The position numbers and the translations under genes were made by a program. A DNA stretch of 23,973 bases from Chloroflexota bacterium (GTDB lineage: Bacteria > Chloroflexota > Chloroflexia > Thermomicrobiales > UBA6265): positions 1 to 23,973 of the forward strand of contig JAFAEX010000315.1 of NCBI GenBank assembly GCA_023423795.1. Direction: 5' to 3'. Below the pieces are notes generated by a model. That model was not told the origin of the DNA. It did not search any database and worked only from the letters and a program-made list of their open reading frames with translations. This document shows positions 16,346 through 23,128 of the stretch, piece by piece (the stretch's first letter is position 1; each line of letters starts with the position of its first letter).

Positions 16346-17913
16346 GCCGGCCCTCCCTCATCCTCGTAGACGTACCGGATCCGGCTCCAGAGGAGGGAGA
16401 CCAGGACCATCACGATGAACAGCAGCAGGAACGCCTGCGCCGCCGCGCCGCCGTAGTCGAAGAACTTGCGCGCCGTGCGGTAGTTGAACAGCGAGAAGTA
16501 CTCCGTCGCGCGGCCGGGGCCGCCCAGCGTGAGCCCGGTCGGGATGTCGATCACCTTGAAGGCGTCGATGGCGCGCAGCAGGAAGATCAGCCAGAGGATC
16601 GGGGCCATCAGCGGCAGCGTGATGTAGCGCAGCACCTGCCAGCCGTTCGAACCGTCCACCTCGGACGCTTCGACCACGTCTTGCGGCAGGCTCTGCAAAC
16701 CGGCGAGGGCGATGATGAACACGAACGGGGTCCACTGCCAGACATCGACGATGATCGTTGCCACCCGCGCCCACGACGGGTCGGAGAGCCACGGCGGCTG
16801 CGCCAGCCCGAGCCCGCCGAGGACCGAGTTGATCGGCCCGCCCTGCTCGTAGAAGATCGAGCGGGCGAGGTAGCCAAGCGCGATCGGCGTGGCGAAGATC
16901 GGCAGCGTCATGATCGCCCGCAACGGCCCGCGCCCGCGCATCTCGCGGTTCATGAACAGGGCGATGGCCAGCCCGAGGATCATCTCGGTGGCGACCGCGC
17001 CGGCCACGAACAGGAACGTGATCGACATGATCTCGTTCAGCGGATCGTTCAGGATCGTCGCCGACAGGTAGACGATGACCGCCGGCACCACGAAGATCGG
17101 CACCACCCCGGCGACCGACCGCGCGTCGGATGCCGTGAACCGACGCTCCGGCAGCCAGCGCAGGACGAAGCCGACCGCCAGCACGATCGCCGCGACAACC
17201 GCCGCCAGCACCAGCGCGCTCAGCAGCCCCGCCGGCACGTTGTCCGGCTCGAACAGCCGCCGGTAGTTGTCCCAGCCGACGAACCGGCTGATGCGGCCAT
17301 TGCGGTAGGCGTAACGGCTCGTGGTGAAGGCGTAGATCAGCGGGAAGACCGTCAGCGCGAACACCCAGATGATGGCGGGCAGCACGAACAGCCACTTCCA
17401 CCATCCGACCCCGAGCAGCGGTCGCTGCCGGTCCCAGGAGAGGATGCCCGCCCACGGCGCGACGGCCGCGATGCCCAGCAGCGCCCACGACCAGGTCAGG
17501 CCCGGCCCGAAGGTCGCTTCCGGCTCCAGCGTGGCGAGGTTGGCCGCGAGGTAGGCCGGCACCGCCATCGCGGCGACCGAGCCGAACGTGACCGTGACCG
17601 CCTGGATGAACCGTTCCTCGCGGGGAAAGACGAAGGCCGCCAGTAACGCCACCGCGCCGCCGAACCACGTCAGCGTCGGCACCCAGCCGATGCCGCGGAT
17701 CGTGAGCAGCGAGCCGATTTCGCCGAAGGACATCGACTCGTCGGGCTGGAGCACCGCCGGCAGGAGCATCGCCAGCGCCGCCGCGCCGAGCAACGCCACG
17801 GTGATGACGACCTGGGTGATGCGCCGGCCCGAACCGGGGCCGACCCGTGCCGGTTGGGCGCGCGCCTCCTGGGCAACGGCCGGGAGGGAGCCGGTGGTTT
17901 GCAGTTGGGCCAT
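16342..17913 (-). CDS. MalF-type sugar ABC permease with N-terminal four-helix extension and internal insert
   Basis: A 523-residue permease, much longer than the ~300 residues of common UgpA/MsmF-type partners. The canonical first helix is at about 173-195 (WKWLFVLPAIIWVFALTVFP). Ahead of it lie four extra membrane helices (about 33-55, 80-97, 108-126, 140-158). A second addition of about 75 residues (228-302) sits between the VGWDNYRRLF loop and the helix starting EMILGLAIALF; it contains two or three hydrophobic segments. The EAA loop is VEASEVDGSNGWQVLRYITL (414-433). E. coli MalF is also ~514 residues with extra helices and a periplasmic loop, so this may be a parallel elaboration. GAGGA lies 6-8 nt before the ATG. 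It is coupled by ATGA overlap to the MalG-type gene and lies 120 nt after the binding-protein gene. Confidence 0.88.
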   Translation of the reverse strand: MAQLQTTGSLPAVAQEARAQPARVGPGSGRRITQVVITVALLGAAALAMLLPAVLQPDESMSFGEIGSLLTIRGIGWVPTLTWFGGAVALLAAFVFPREERFIQAVTVTFGSVAAMAVPAYLAANLATLEPEATFGPGLTWSWALLGIAAVAPWAGILSWDRQRPLLGVGWWKWLFVLPAIIWVFALTVFPLIYAFTTSRYAYRNGRISRFVGWDNYRRLFEPDNVPAGLLSALVLAAVVAAIVLAVGFVLRWLPERRFTASDARSVAGVVPIFVVPAVIVYLSATILNDPLNEIMSITFLFVAGAVATEMILGLAIALFMNREMRGRGPLRAIMTLPIFATPIALGYLARSIFYEQGGPINSVLGGLGLAQPPWLSDPSWARVATIIVDVWQWTPFVFIIALAGLQSLPQDVVEASEVDGSNGWQVLRYITLPLMAPILWLIFLLRAIDAFKVIDIPTGLTLGGPGRATEYFSLFNYRTARKFFDYGGAAAQAFLLLFIVMVLVSLLWSRIRYVYEDEGGPA

Positions 17914-17951
17914 CGTCGGTCCTCGCGCCGGGGAGGTGGGGACGGGGCGCA

Positions 17952-17977
17952 GGAGCCAACCAGCGCTGGTTGGCTCC
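17952..17977. repeat. 26-bp perfect palindrome between binding-protein and permease genes
   Basis: GGAGCCAACCAGC (17952-17964) is followed without spacer by its exact reverse complement GCTGGTTGGCTCC (17965-17977). In the minus-strand transcript it would fold into a long hairpin after the binding-protein stop. As DNA it is a perfect dyad that could also be an operator. No T-run follows. Confidence 0.9.
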
Positions 17978-17997
17978 CGTGCCCGAAACCGCCGGTA

Positions 17998-18022
17998 CCC
18001 GGCCGCCGCTGGGGCGGCCGGG
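17998..18022. repeat. 10-bp stem-loop just after the binding-protein stop codon
   Basis: CCCGGCCGCC (17998-18007) and GGCGGCCGGG (18013-18022) pair around a 5-nt loop. The hairpin lies 12 nt downstream of the solute-binding-protein stop in the minus-strand mRNA. Together with the palindrome at 17952-17977 it probably protects the 3' end of the binding-protein segment or weakens read-through into the permeases. The 10-mer CCGAAACCGC also occurs on both sides of this hairpin (17983-17992 and 18025-18034). Confidence 0.65.
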
Positions 18023-18033
18023 CGCCGAAACCG

Positions 18034-19656
18034 CTAGAGCCCCAGCGACCCGCGGTAGATCTCGAGTTGCATATCGACCCCGAGGCGGTCGTTGATCTCG
18101 CGGAAGTCGTCCGCCATCTGCTGGCAGGCTTCTTCCGGCGTCACGCCCGAGGTGATAGCCTCCGACAACCGGATGTCCATCGCGTTCCAGTAGTCGGCCG
18201 TGCCCGGGATGCGCAGGTACGGCAACTGGTTCGGGTTCTGGAAGTTGTCGTAGTACGCGCGGACGTACTCCGCGGCGTCCTCGGCGTCCCAGCCCTGCTC
18301 CTCGTACTGCGCGATGCTGCCGGTGCCGCCATCGACGACTTCCGGCGGCATCTGGGAGAGCCGCCCCGGGTCCACGCCGTCGCTGCCGACGGTGGCGTAG
18401 TACTGCTGCTTCGGCTCGGTGGCCATCAGGGCCAGCCAGTAGTAGGCGAGGTCCGGGTTTTCCGACGCCTTCATGATGACGCCGGCCCAGGAACCGCCGG
18501 TGGTGTTGCCCACGATGTTCGGGGCGTCGGTGGCGTACTCCTCGCCCGTCTTCGGGTTGATGTAGGCCATCGTGCCCGGCAGCTGGGTCGTGCCGATCTT
18601 GCCCTTGACGTAGGAGTCGCGCTCCACCGCCAGCGCGGCGACGTCGCCCCAGGAGTAGGTGAAGACCGCGTTGCCGCGCAGGAAGTAGTCCCACGCCTCG
18701 CCCAGCGCCCAGCCGGCCATCGCCTGCGGGCCGTACTGGACAAGTTGGAGGTAGGTCTCCATCGCCCGGCGGTGGCCTTCGCTGGCCACCAGCGGCTCCA
18801 TGTTCTCCGGGTCGAACCAGTACAGGTTCGGGTTTTCCGGCCCGATGACGTAGGGCGCCGACAGGGACATGTAGTGGAACATGCCCTGGCCGCCGACCTT
18901 GAGGTGCATCGAGATGCCGTGACCGGCCCCGGCGTCGCCGCCGAGTTCCTTGCCGTTGAAGTAGGCGGCGATCGCGGCCAGCTCTTCCCACGTCTGGGGA
19001 ACGGCGAGGTCGTTCCCCGTCTCGGCCTTGTAGGCCTCCATGTGGGTCGGGTCGGTCAGCAGGTCGCGCCGGTAGTAGAGGACCTGGCCGTCCGCGTCGT
19101 AGGGAACGACGAAGAGCTGGCCGTCGTACTTGCGCAGCGCCTGCACGCCGGGCAGCTCGTCCTCGACGTTGTGCGCCGGGAAGCGGCCGCTGTTGTCGGC
19201 GTAGAACTCGTCGTACGGCAGGATGTAGTCGCCGGCGACCAGTTCGCCGAGCCACCACATGCCGATCATCGCCGCGTCGAGCTGGTTGGCGCCGGTGGCG
19301 GCGTCGTCCAGGATGCGCGGCAGGCCCTCGGCGGTCGGCACCGCCACGATGGTCACCTTCGCGCCGGTCGCCGCCTCGAACTCTTCCCGGACCTCGTTCC
19401 AGGGAAGGATCACCGAGTCGTCGTTGGCCTGGACGGTGATTTCCTTGCCGGCCCACGCCGGATCGCCGCTGCCCGGCTCCGCCACGAGCGGCGCGCCGCC
19501 GGCGGCGGCGTCCTGCGCCCGCGCCGGCACGGCGCGCAGCATCTGTCCCACGGTGACCAGCGACAGGCCCATGGCCATCGCGCGACGGAGGAACACCCGC
19601 CGCTCGATGTGGCCCGACGCGAAGTCCGCGAAGAGCTTCGCGGTCCGCTTGTCCAT
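18034..19656 (-). CDS. Extracellular sugar-binding protein (family 1) with Tat-type signal
   Basis: A 540-residue solute-binding protein, longer than the usual 420-450. The N-terminus carries a twin-arginine-style signal: ERRVFLRRAMAMGLSLVTVG (18-37) with cleavage likely near PARA-QDA (47-48). No lipobox Cys is seen, so anchoring is unclear. The mature part shows the family pattern: KEITVQANDDS, FEAATGAKVTIVAVPTAEGL, LPYDEFYADN, YDGQLFVVPYDADGQVLYYR, WEELAAIAAYF and the ligand-cleft segment NTTGGSWAGVIMKASENPDL. Sugar-like ligands fit the aromatic-rich cleft, but the ligand cannot be named. GAGGAGGAG lies 8 nt before the ATG, giving strong translation. It follows the aldolase gene after 169 nt of hairpin-rich sequence and precedes the permeases. 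Confidence 0.9.
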   Translation of the reverse strand: MDKRTAKLFADFASGHIERRVFLRRAMAMGLSLVTVGQMLRAVPARAQDAAAGGAPLVAEPGSGDPAWAGKEITVQANDDSVILPWNEVREEFEAATGAKVTIVAVPTAEGLPRILDDAATGANQLDAAMIGMWWLGELVAGDYILPYDEFYADNSGRFPAHNVEDELPGVQALRKYDGQLFVVPYDADGQVLYYRRDLLTDPTHMEAYKAETGNDLAVPQTWEELAAIAAYFNGKELGGDAGAGHGISMHLKVGGQGMFHYMSLSAPYVIGPENPNLYWFDPENMEPLVASEGHRRAMETYLQLVQYGPQAMAGWALGEAWDYFLRGNAVFTYSWGDVAALAVERDSYVKGKIGTTQLPGTMAYINPKTGEEYATDAPNIVGNTTGGSWAGVIMKASENPDLAYYWLALMATEPKQQYYATVGSDGVDPGRLSQMPPEVVDGGTGSIAQYEEQGWDAEDAAEYVRAYYDNFQNPNQLPYLRIPGTADYWNAMDIRLSEAITSGVTPEEACQQMADDFREINDRLGVDMQLEIYRGSLGL

Positions 19657-19681
19657 CGGTCCGACTCCTCCTCGATCGCTT

Positions 19682-19812
19682 GCCGGCTTCCATAGCCGGC
19701 GGACGCCTGCGGCCGGTCGTCCGGCCGCGCCCTCGTACGCCCGAGGGCGGAGCGTTGCTCCCGCAGTCGGTCTCCCCGCCGGGACCGCGACCGTGCGGCC
19801 CCCGGCGGGGAG
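19682..19812 (-). promoter_or_regulatory. Hairpin-rich intercistronic leader before the binding-protein gene
   Basis: Within 131 bases four separate stems can be drawn: CTCCCCGCCGGG/CCCGGCGGGGAG (19772-19783 with 19801-19812, 12 bp), GCCCTCG/CGAGGGC (19729-19735 with 19742-19748), GCGGCCGG/CCGGCCGC around TCGT (19709-19716 with 19721-19728) and GCCGGC/GCCGGC (19682-19687 with 19695-19700). A fifth small one, GGAGC/GCTCC, lies near 19749-19762. The largest is just after the aldolase stop and lacks a U-run. No -10/-35 pair is visible, so the region is likely RNA-level control: processing, mRNA protection or an unknown leader RNA. Confidence 0.5.
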
Positions 19813-19825
19813 GGTTTGGTAGGGG

Positions 19826-20653
19826 CTAAACGCCGGCGGCGTTCGCCCCGTGGATCACCTCGCGCAGTTTGCGGCAGGCGAGGCCGGTGTCGTCGGCCTG
19901 CCAGACGTTGCGCCCGTAGACGACGCCCTTCGCGCCGGCTTCCAGCGCGCCGCGCGTCGCTTCCAGCACCGGCTCGAACGTGTCGGCCTTGACGCCGCCC
20001 AGCACCAGCACCGGGATCGGGCAGCCGTCCACGACCTGCCGCATCGTTTCGGTGTCGCCGGTGTAGGTCGTCTTGATCGCGTCCGCCCCGAGTTCGGCCG
20101 CCATCCGCGCCGCGAAGGCGAGGAGCTCGGGGTCCTGCTTGTCGTCGCGAACCCGGGTGCCCCAGAGCACCGATTCCACGATCAGCGGCAACCCGACGCG
20201 CTGGCAGGCCTCGGCCATCCCCGCGACCGCGGCGACGTTGTCGGCGAAGCCGGCCCCGTCCTCGGTGCCGACGATCAGGAACATCGTGATCGCGTTGGCG
20301 CCCAGTTCGGCCGCGGCTTCCGGGGTGCAGACGATGCGGTAGTGCTCGCCCTGCGCCGGGTCCTGCAACCGCGGCGACAGCGCCGGGATGACGTCGTGGT
20401 TGTAGATCCAGTCGGCGCGGACGATTGGGGCCGGCGCGCCGCGGAAGGCGAACAGGTGCCCGCCCTGCTTCATCATGCCGGCCGAGATCAGGATGCCGTC
20501 CGGCCCGCCTTCGATGATCTGGCCGAGCTTGGCCAGCGCGTCTTCGGACCCCGGCTTCGGGCCGAGCGTGATGCCGTGGTCGAACGCCGCGATGAAGGAT
20601 CGTCCGCTTTCCCGGTCGAACAACCGACCGAGCCGTACGCTTGCGCCGCCCAA
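19826..20653 (-). CDS. Class I DhnA/LsrF-type aldolase (DeoC/LacD superfamily)
   Basis: A 275-residue TIM-barrel aldolase. Near the start IAAFDHGITLGP (21-32) matches the AxDHG strand of DhnA-type fructose-bisphosphate aldolases. The Schiff-base lysine is Lys194 in GADAIKTTYTGD (189-200). PVLVLGGVKAD (214-224) and GAKGVVYGRNVWQ (240-252) form the phosphate-binding C-terminal strands. It should cleave a phosphorylated ketose into two smaller pieces; LsrF does a related thiolase-type reaction on phospho-AI-2. The start is TTG at 20653 with GGAAGGGA about 7 nt upstream; no in-frame ATG before AFDHG fits better. It is the first gene of the sugar operon, 110 nt after a good promoter. Making the aldolase first, ahead of the transporter, is unusual and may avoid sugar-phosphate build-up. 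Confidence 0.87.
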   Translation of the reverse strand: MGGASVRLGRLFDRESGRSFIAAFDHGITLGPKPGSEDALAKLGQIIEGGPDGILISAGMMKQGGHLFAFRGAPAPIVRADWIYNHDVIPALSPRLQDPAQGEHYRIVCTPEAAAELGANAITMFLIVGTEDGAGFADNVAAVAGMAEACQRVGLPLIVESVLWGTRVRDDKQDPELLAFAARMAAELGADAIKTTYTGDTETMRQVVDGCPIPVLVLGGVKADTFEPVLEATRGALEAGAKGVVYGRNVWQADDTGLACRKLREVIHGANAAGV

Positions 20654-20769
20654 GGAACCGTCCCTTCCGTATCATCGTCGCCGGGCGGGCAACGGCGGTC
20701 GTCGCCCATGCTGCGGTGCCGACCGCCCGGATGGATCCGCCCGCTCGATTGCCGAATGCCGGCCCGTGG

Positions 20770-20798
20770 ATCGTAGCCGCGCCTCCGGGGAGCGTCAA
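20770..20798 (-). promoter_or_regulatory. Sigma-70-type promoter of the sugar operon
   Basis: TTGACG (20793-20798, 5 of 6) and TACGAT (20770-20775, 4 of 6) on the minus strand are separated by exactly 17 bases. The expected start is near 20763, leaving a leader of about 110 nt before the TTG of the aldolase. It is the best promoter in the window. Confidence 0.65.
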
Positions 20799-20814
20799 TA
20801 TCCGCCGGCGTGCC

Positions 20815-20830
20815 GTTTCGGCGTTTCGGC
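20815..20830. repeat. Tandem 8-mer (GTTTCGGC)x2 upstream of the sugar-operon promoter
   Basis: Two adjacent exact copies of GTTTCGGC (GCCGAAAC on the minus strand) lie 17-32 nt upstream of the -35 box. The placement fits a regulator site for the operon, but with two copies only this could be chance. The same GCCGAAAC string occurs at 18024-18031, just after the binding-protein stop. Confidence 0.4.
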
Positions 20831-20877
20831 GCGTTCTCCCGTTCGCAGTCCGCGGCGCGATCCCGCCACGCCTCCGC

Positions 20878-20883
20878 TACAAT
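20878..20883 (+). promoter_or_regulatory. -10 element for a leaderless GNAT-racemase transcript
   Basis: TACAAT (5 of 6) ends 8 nt before the ATG at 20892. There is no SD between them and no clear -35. The geometry fits a leaderless or nearly leaderless mRNA. Confidence 0.45.
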
Positions 20884-20891
20884 CCTGCGCC

Positions 20892-21986
20892 ATGACCACT
20901 GCCCGCCGAACCGACGCCGCGCGCGCCGACGCGCTGGCCGCGCTCGACCCCTGCCGTTGGGGATGCTCGCCGCTGCCCGGCGGCTGGGAGATCGCCCTGC
21001 CCGGCATCGGGCGCGTCCGCATCGCCCGCCTCGGCTGGCCGCATGCCCAATGCATCGCCATCCCCGGAACGAGCGACCAGGTCGATGCCCTCGCCTTTCT
21101 CGCCCAACTCCAGGGGGAGGTCTGGGGGATGCCGCCATCGGAATGGGTGCCGGCCAACCTCCTCGCCGTGATCGCCGACACCGGCGGTTCGGTGCTGGCG
21201 GCTTACCGCGCCGACGCGGGCTGGACCCCGGAGGGCTGGCTCGGTTTCGCCATCGCCGCCGGTGGGCGGAGCGGCATCGCCGTTTCTCACATGCTCGGCA
21301 TCCGCGCCGATGCCCGCAACGGCCACGACCTCGGATGGTTGCTGAAGGCGATCCAGGCCCACGAGGCGGTCGCCGCCGGCCACCACGCGATGATCTGGAC
21401 CTTCGACCCGTTGCGCGGCGCGAATGCCCGCCTCAACGTCGAAAAACTGGGCGCGACCATCTCCACGCTGACGATCGACAAGTACGGCCCGCTCCGCTCC
21501 TCGCTCTACGGCGACGTTCCCAGCGATCGCTTCACTGCCGAGTGGGACCTTCTCTCGCCGCGCATGCACCGGCGGCTGGCCGACGTCTTCGCGGGCGCTT
21601 ACGCCGGCCCGGACGCCGAATGGGTCGCCTCGCTGCCGGAAGCCACCGCCGCCGACGCCGCCGCGCTCGCCGCGTCCGGCGCACCAGCCGTCCGCTACGT
21701 AATTCCGGGCGATGTCGATCGCCTCCAGCGCGACGATCCCGCCGCCGCCGTCGCCTGGCGAAACGGGATGCGCGCCGCACTCGCGCCGCTGCTGACTACT
21801 GCCCAGGCCGAACCGGACGCATCCGTGAGCGACCCGGCCGGTGTGGTCGTCCACGAGCGTTCTGGTCGCTACCGTGTGACCGGCTTCCGTTCCAGTCCGC
21901 AGCCGGATGGTTCCCGCCGCAACGAGTACGTGCTCACCCTCGATGCCGACGCGAACTCGGCTACCAGGAAAGAAGGACCCGCGTGA
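20892..21986 (+). CDS. GNAT-superfamily N-acyltransferase (COG3375-like)
   Basis: A 364-residue cytoplasmic protein. The core (about 60-230) follows the COG3375 pattern of predicted acyltransferases: LQGEVWGMPPSEWVP (73-87), AVIADTGGSVLAAY, WLGFAI, the acyl-CoA-binding strand-loop-helix SHMLGIRADARNGHDLGWLL (132-151), IWTFDPLRGANARLNVEKLG (168-187) and LYGDVPSDRFTAEWDL (205-220). Such genes often sit beside OSBS/N-succinylamino acid racemases, and the Geobacillus example succinylates amino acids. Here the stop overlaps the racemase-like start by 4 nt, so a joint pathway is likely: it would put an acyl (probably succinyl) group on the amino acid the next enzyme racemises. The first 60 residues and the ~140-residue C-terminal part are poorly matched in my memory. 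The ATG at 20892 is fixed by the -10 just upstream. Confidence 0.8.
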   Translation: MTTARRTDAARADALAALDPCRWGCSPLPGGWEIALPGIGRVRIARLGWPHAQCIAIPGTSDQVDALAFLAQLQGEVWGMPPSEWVPANLLAVIADTGGSVLAAYRADAGWTPEGWLGFAIAAGGRSGIAVSHMLGIRADARNGHDLGWLLKAIQAHEAVAAGHHAMIWTFDPLRGANARLNVEKLGATISTLTIDKYGPLRSSLYGDVPSDRFTAEWDLLSPRMHRRLADVFAGAYAGPDAEWVASLPEATAADAAALAASGAPAVRYVIPGDVDRLQRDDPAAAVAWRNGMRAALAPLLTTAQAEPDASVSDPAGVVVHERSGRYRVTGFRSSPQPDGSRRNEYVLTLDADANSATRKEGPA

Positions 21987-23128
21987 AACTTCGCCGCGCC
22001 GACGTGCACCTGCTCGACCTCACGCTTCGTACCCCGTTTACCACCTCGTTCGGCACGGCCACCCTGCTGCGCCGCCCGTTCGTCGTGCTGGAGGACGCCG
22101 ACGGCCGTCGTGGGGTAGGGGAGGTGCCTACGCTGCCCGACCCTGCGTACAAGGCCGAGGTCGATACGCCGGCCGTCCTCACCTCGCTGCGGGAGTTCCT
22201 GCTGCCCGCGCTGGCTTCCGCCCACGGCGAGACCGGGTTGGCGGACGTGGCGTCGCTGCGGGACGCCACCGGCCGGATCAAGGGCGCGGTCTTCGCCAAG
22301 AGCGGCATCGAGGCCGCCTTCTGGGACCTGCTGGCGCAGGATGCCGGCGAGCCCCTGTGGCGGATGTGGGGCGGCGAGGCACGCACCTTCCCGGTGGGGG
22401 TCAGCATCGGCGGCAAGGGGCTGGACCAGGTGCTGGCGCTCGCCGACAGCGCCGTCTCGCTCGGCTACCGGCGGCTCAAGGTCAAGATCTGGCCGGGGTT
22501 CGACGCCGAACCGGCGCGGGCGCTTCGCGAACGGTTCCCCGACGTGCTCCTGCAGGTGGACGCCAACTCGGCCTACGATCTTTCCAACTGGGAGCGGCTG
22601 AAGGATCTCGACGGCCTCGACCTGCTGCTGATCGAGCAGCCCCTGTTCGACGACGACATCTACCTCCATTCCCGCATCTCGCGGGAGATCGCCACCCCGA
22701 TCTGCCTCGACGAATCGATCCACTCGCTGCGCGACACGGAGACCGCCATCGCGCTCTGGGGCGACCTCGCGTCGGAGCGCCTGATCGTCAACATCAAGCC
22801 GCCCCGCGTTTCCGGGTTCGCCGAAGCGGTCGCCATCGCCAACCGCTGCCGCGAAGCCGGGGTTCGCACCTGGATCGGCGGCATGCTCGATTCCGCGTGG
22901 GGCAAGGCGATGAATCTGCAGTTCAACGGCCTTTCCGCCATCGATCTGCCCGGCGATCATTTCTCGCCCGGCGGCGCGTACTTCGTCGAGGACATCACCG
23001 ACCGTCCGCTCCTCGCCACCGACGGCTCGTTCACCCTGGGCGAGGGCGCGTCGGCCGGCGTCGCCATCGATTGGGACGCCTTCGACAAGCTCGGCGAGAA
23101 GCTGTTCGGCGTTTCGTTCGGCGACTGA
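21983..23128 (+). CDS. o-Succinylbenzoate synthase / N-succinylamino acid racemase (enolase superfamily)
   Basis: A 381-residue enolase-superfamily enzyme with capping and barrel domains. All catalytic residues are in place: Lys166-x-Lys168 (LKVKIW), metal ligands Asp193 (QVDAN), Glu218 (LIEQP) and Asp243 (CLDES), and Lys272 (NIKPP). TPFTTSFGT near residue 18 is the 20s-loop of the OSBS/NSAR branch. OSBS makes o-succinylbenzoate for menaquinone; NSAR inverts N-succinylamino acids; many members do both. With no men genes around and a GNAT gene directly upstream (4-nt GTGA overlap), NSAR is favoured. The start is GTG at 21983 with AAGGA upstream. The usual GGMxExGxGRA segment reads GGMLDSAWGKAMN (299-311), a departure that may reshape the substrate pocket. 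A desuccinylase is not seen in the window. Confidence 0.86.
   Translation: MKLRRADVHLLDLTLRTPFTTSFGTATLLRRPFVVLEDADGRRGVGEVPTLPDPAYKAEVDTPAVLTSLREFLLPALASAHGETGLADVASLRDATGRIKGAVFAKSGIEAAFWDLLAQDAGEPLWRMWGGEARTFPVGVSIGGKGLDQVLALADSAVSLGYRRLKVKIWPGFDAEPARALRERFPDVLLQVDANSAYDLSNWERLKDLDGLDLLLIEQPLFDDDIYLHSRISREIATPICLDESIHSLRDTETAIALWGDLASERLIVNIKPPRVSGFAEAVAIANRCREAGVRTWIGGMLDSAWGKAMNLQFNGLSAIDLPGDHFSPGGAYFVEDITDRPLLATDGSFTLGEGASAGVAIDWDAFDKLGEKLFGVSFGD

Noticed and set aside
16358..19693. A very long minus-strand open frame of about 1,100 codons across the binding-protein and permease genes.
   Set aside because: It is a shadow frame. Its translation is rich in Arg, Gly and Ala with no domain, while the other frame gives clear binding-protein and permease sequences.
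17854..19695. A plus-strand open frame of about 610 codons opposite the binding-protein gene.
   Set aside because: It has no recognisable motifs or ribosome binding site and is fully antisense to a clear Tat-exported binding protein.
19772..19812. Rho-independent terminator after the aldolase gene.
   Set aside because: The stem is strong, but no U-run follows on the transcribed strand and the next gene lacks a visible promoter, so a full stop here is unlikely.
12115..20653. A sulfo-sugar (sulfoquinovose-type) pathway linking SulP, kinase and aldolase.
   Set aside because: The kinase is FGGY rather than PfkB-type, no sulfoquinovosidase or isomerase is present, and SulP lies 90 nt away with a possible promoter of its own.
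21983..23128. Naming the enolase-superfamily gene menC.
   Set aside because: OSBS and NSAR cannot be separated by the visible residues, and the GNAT partner with no men genes points to NSAR, so no symbol is given.
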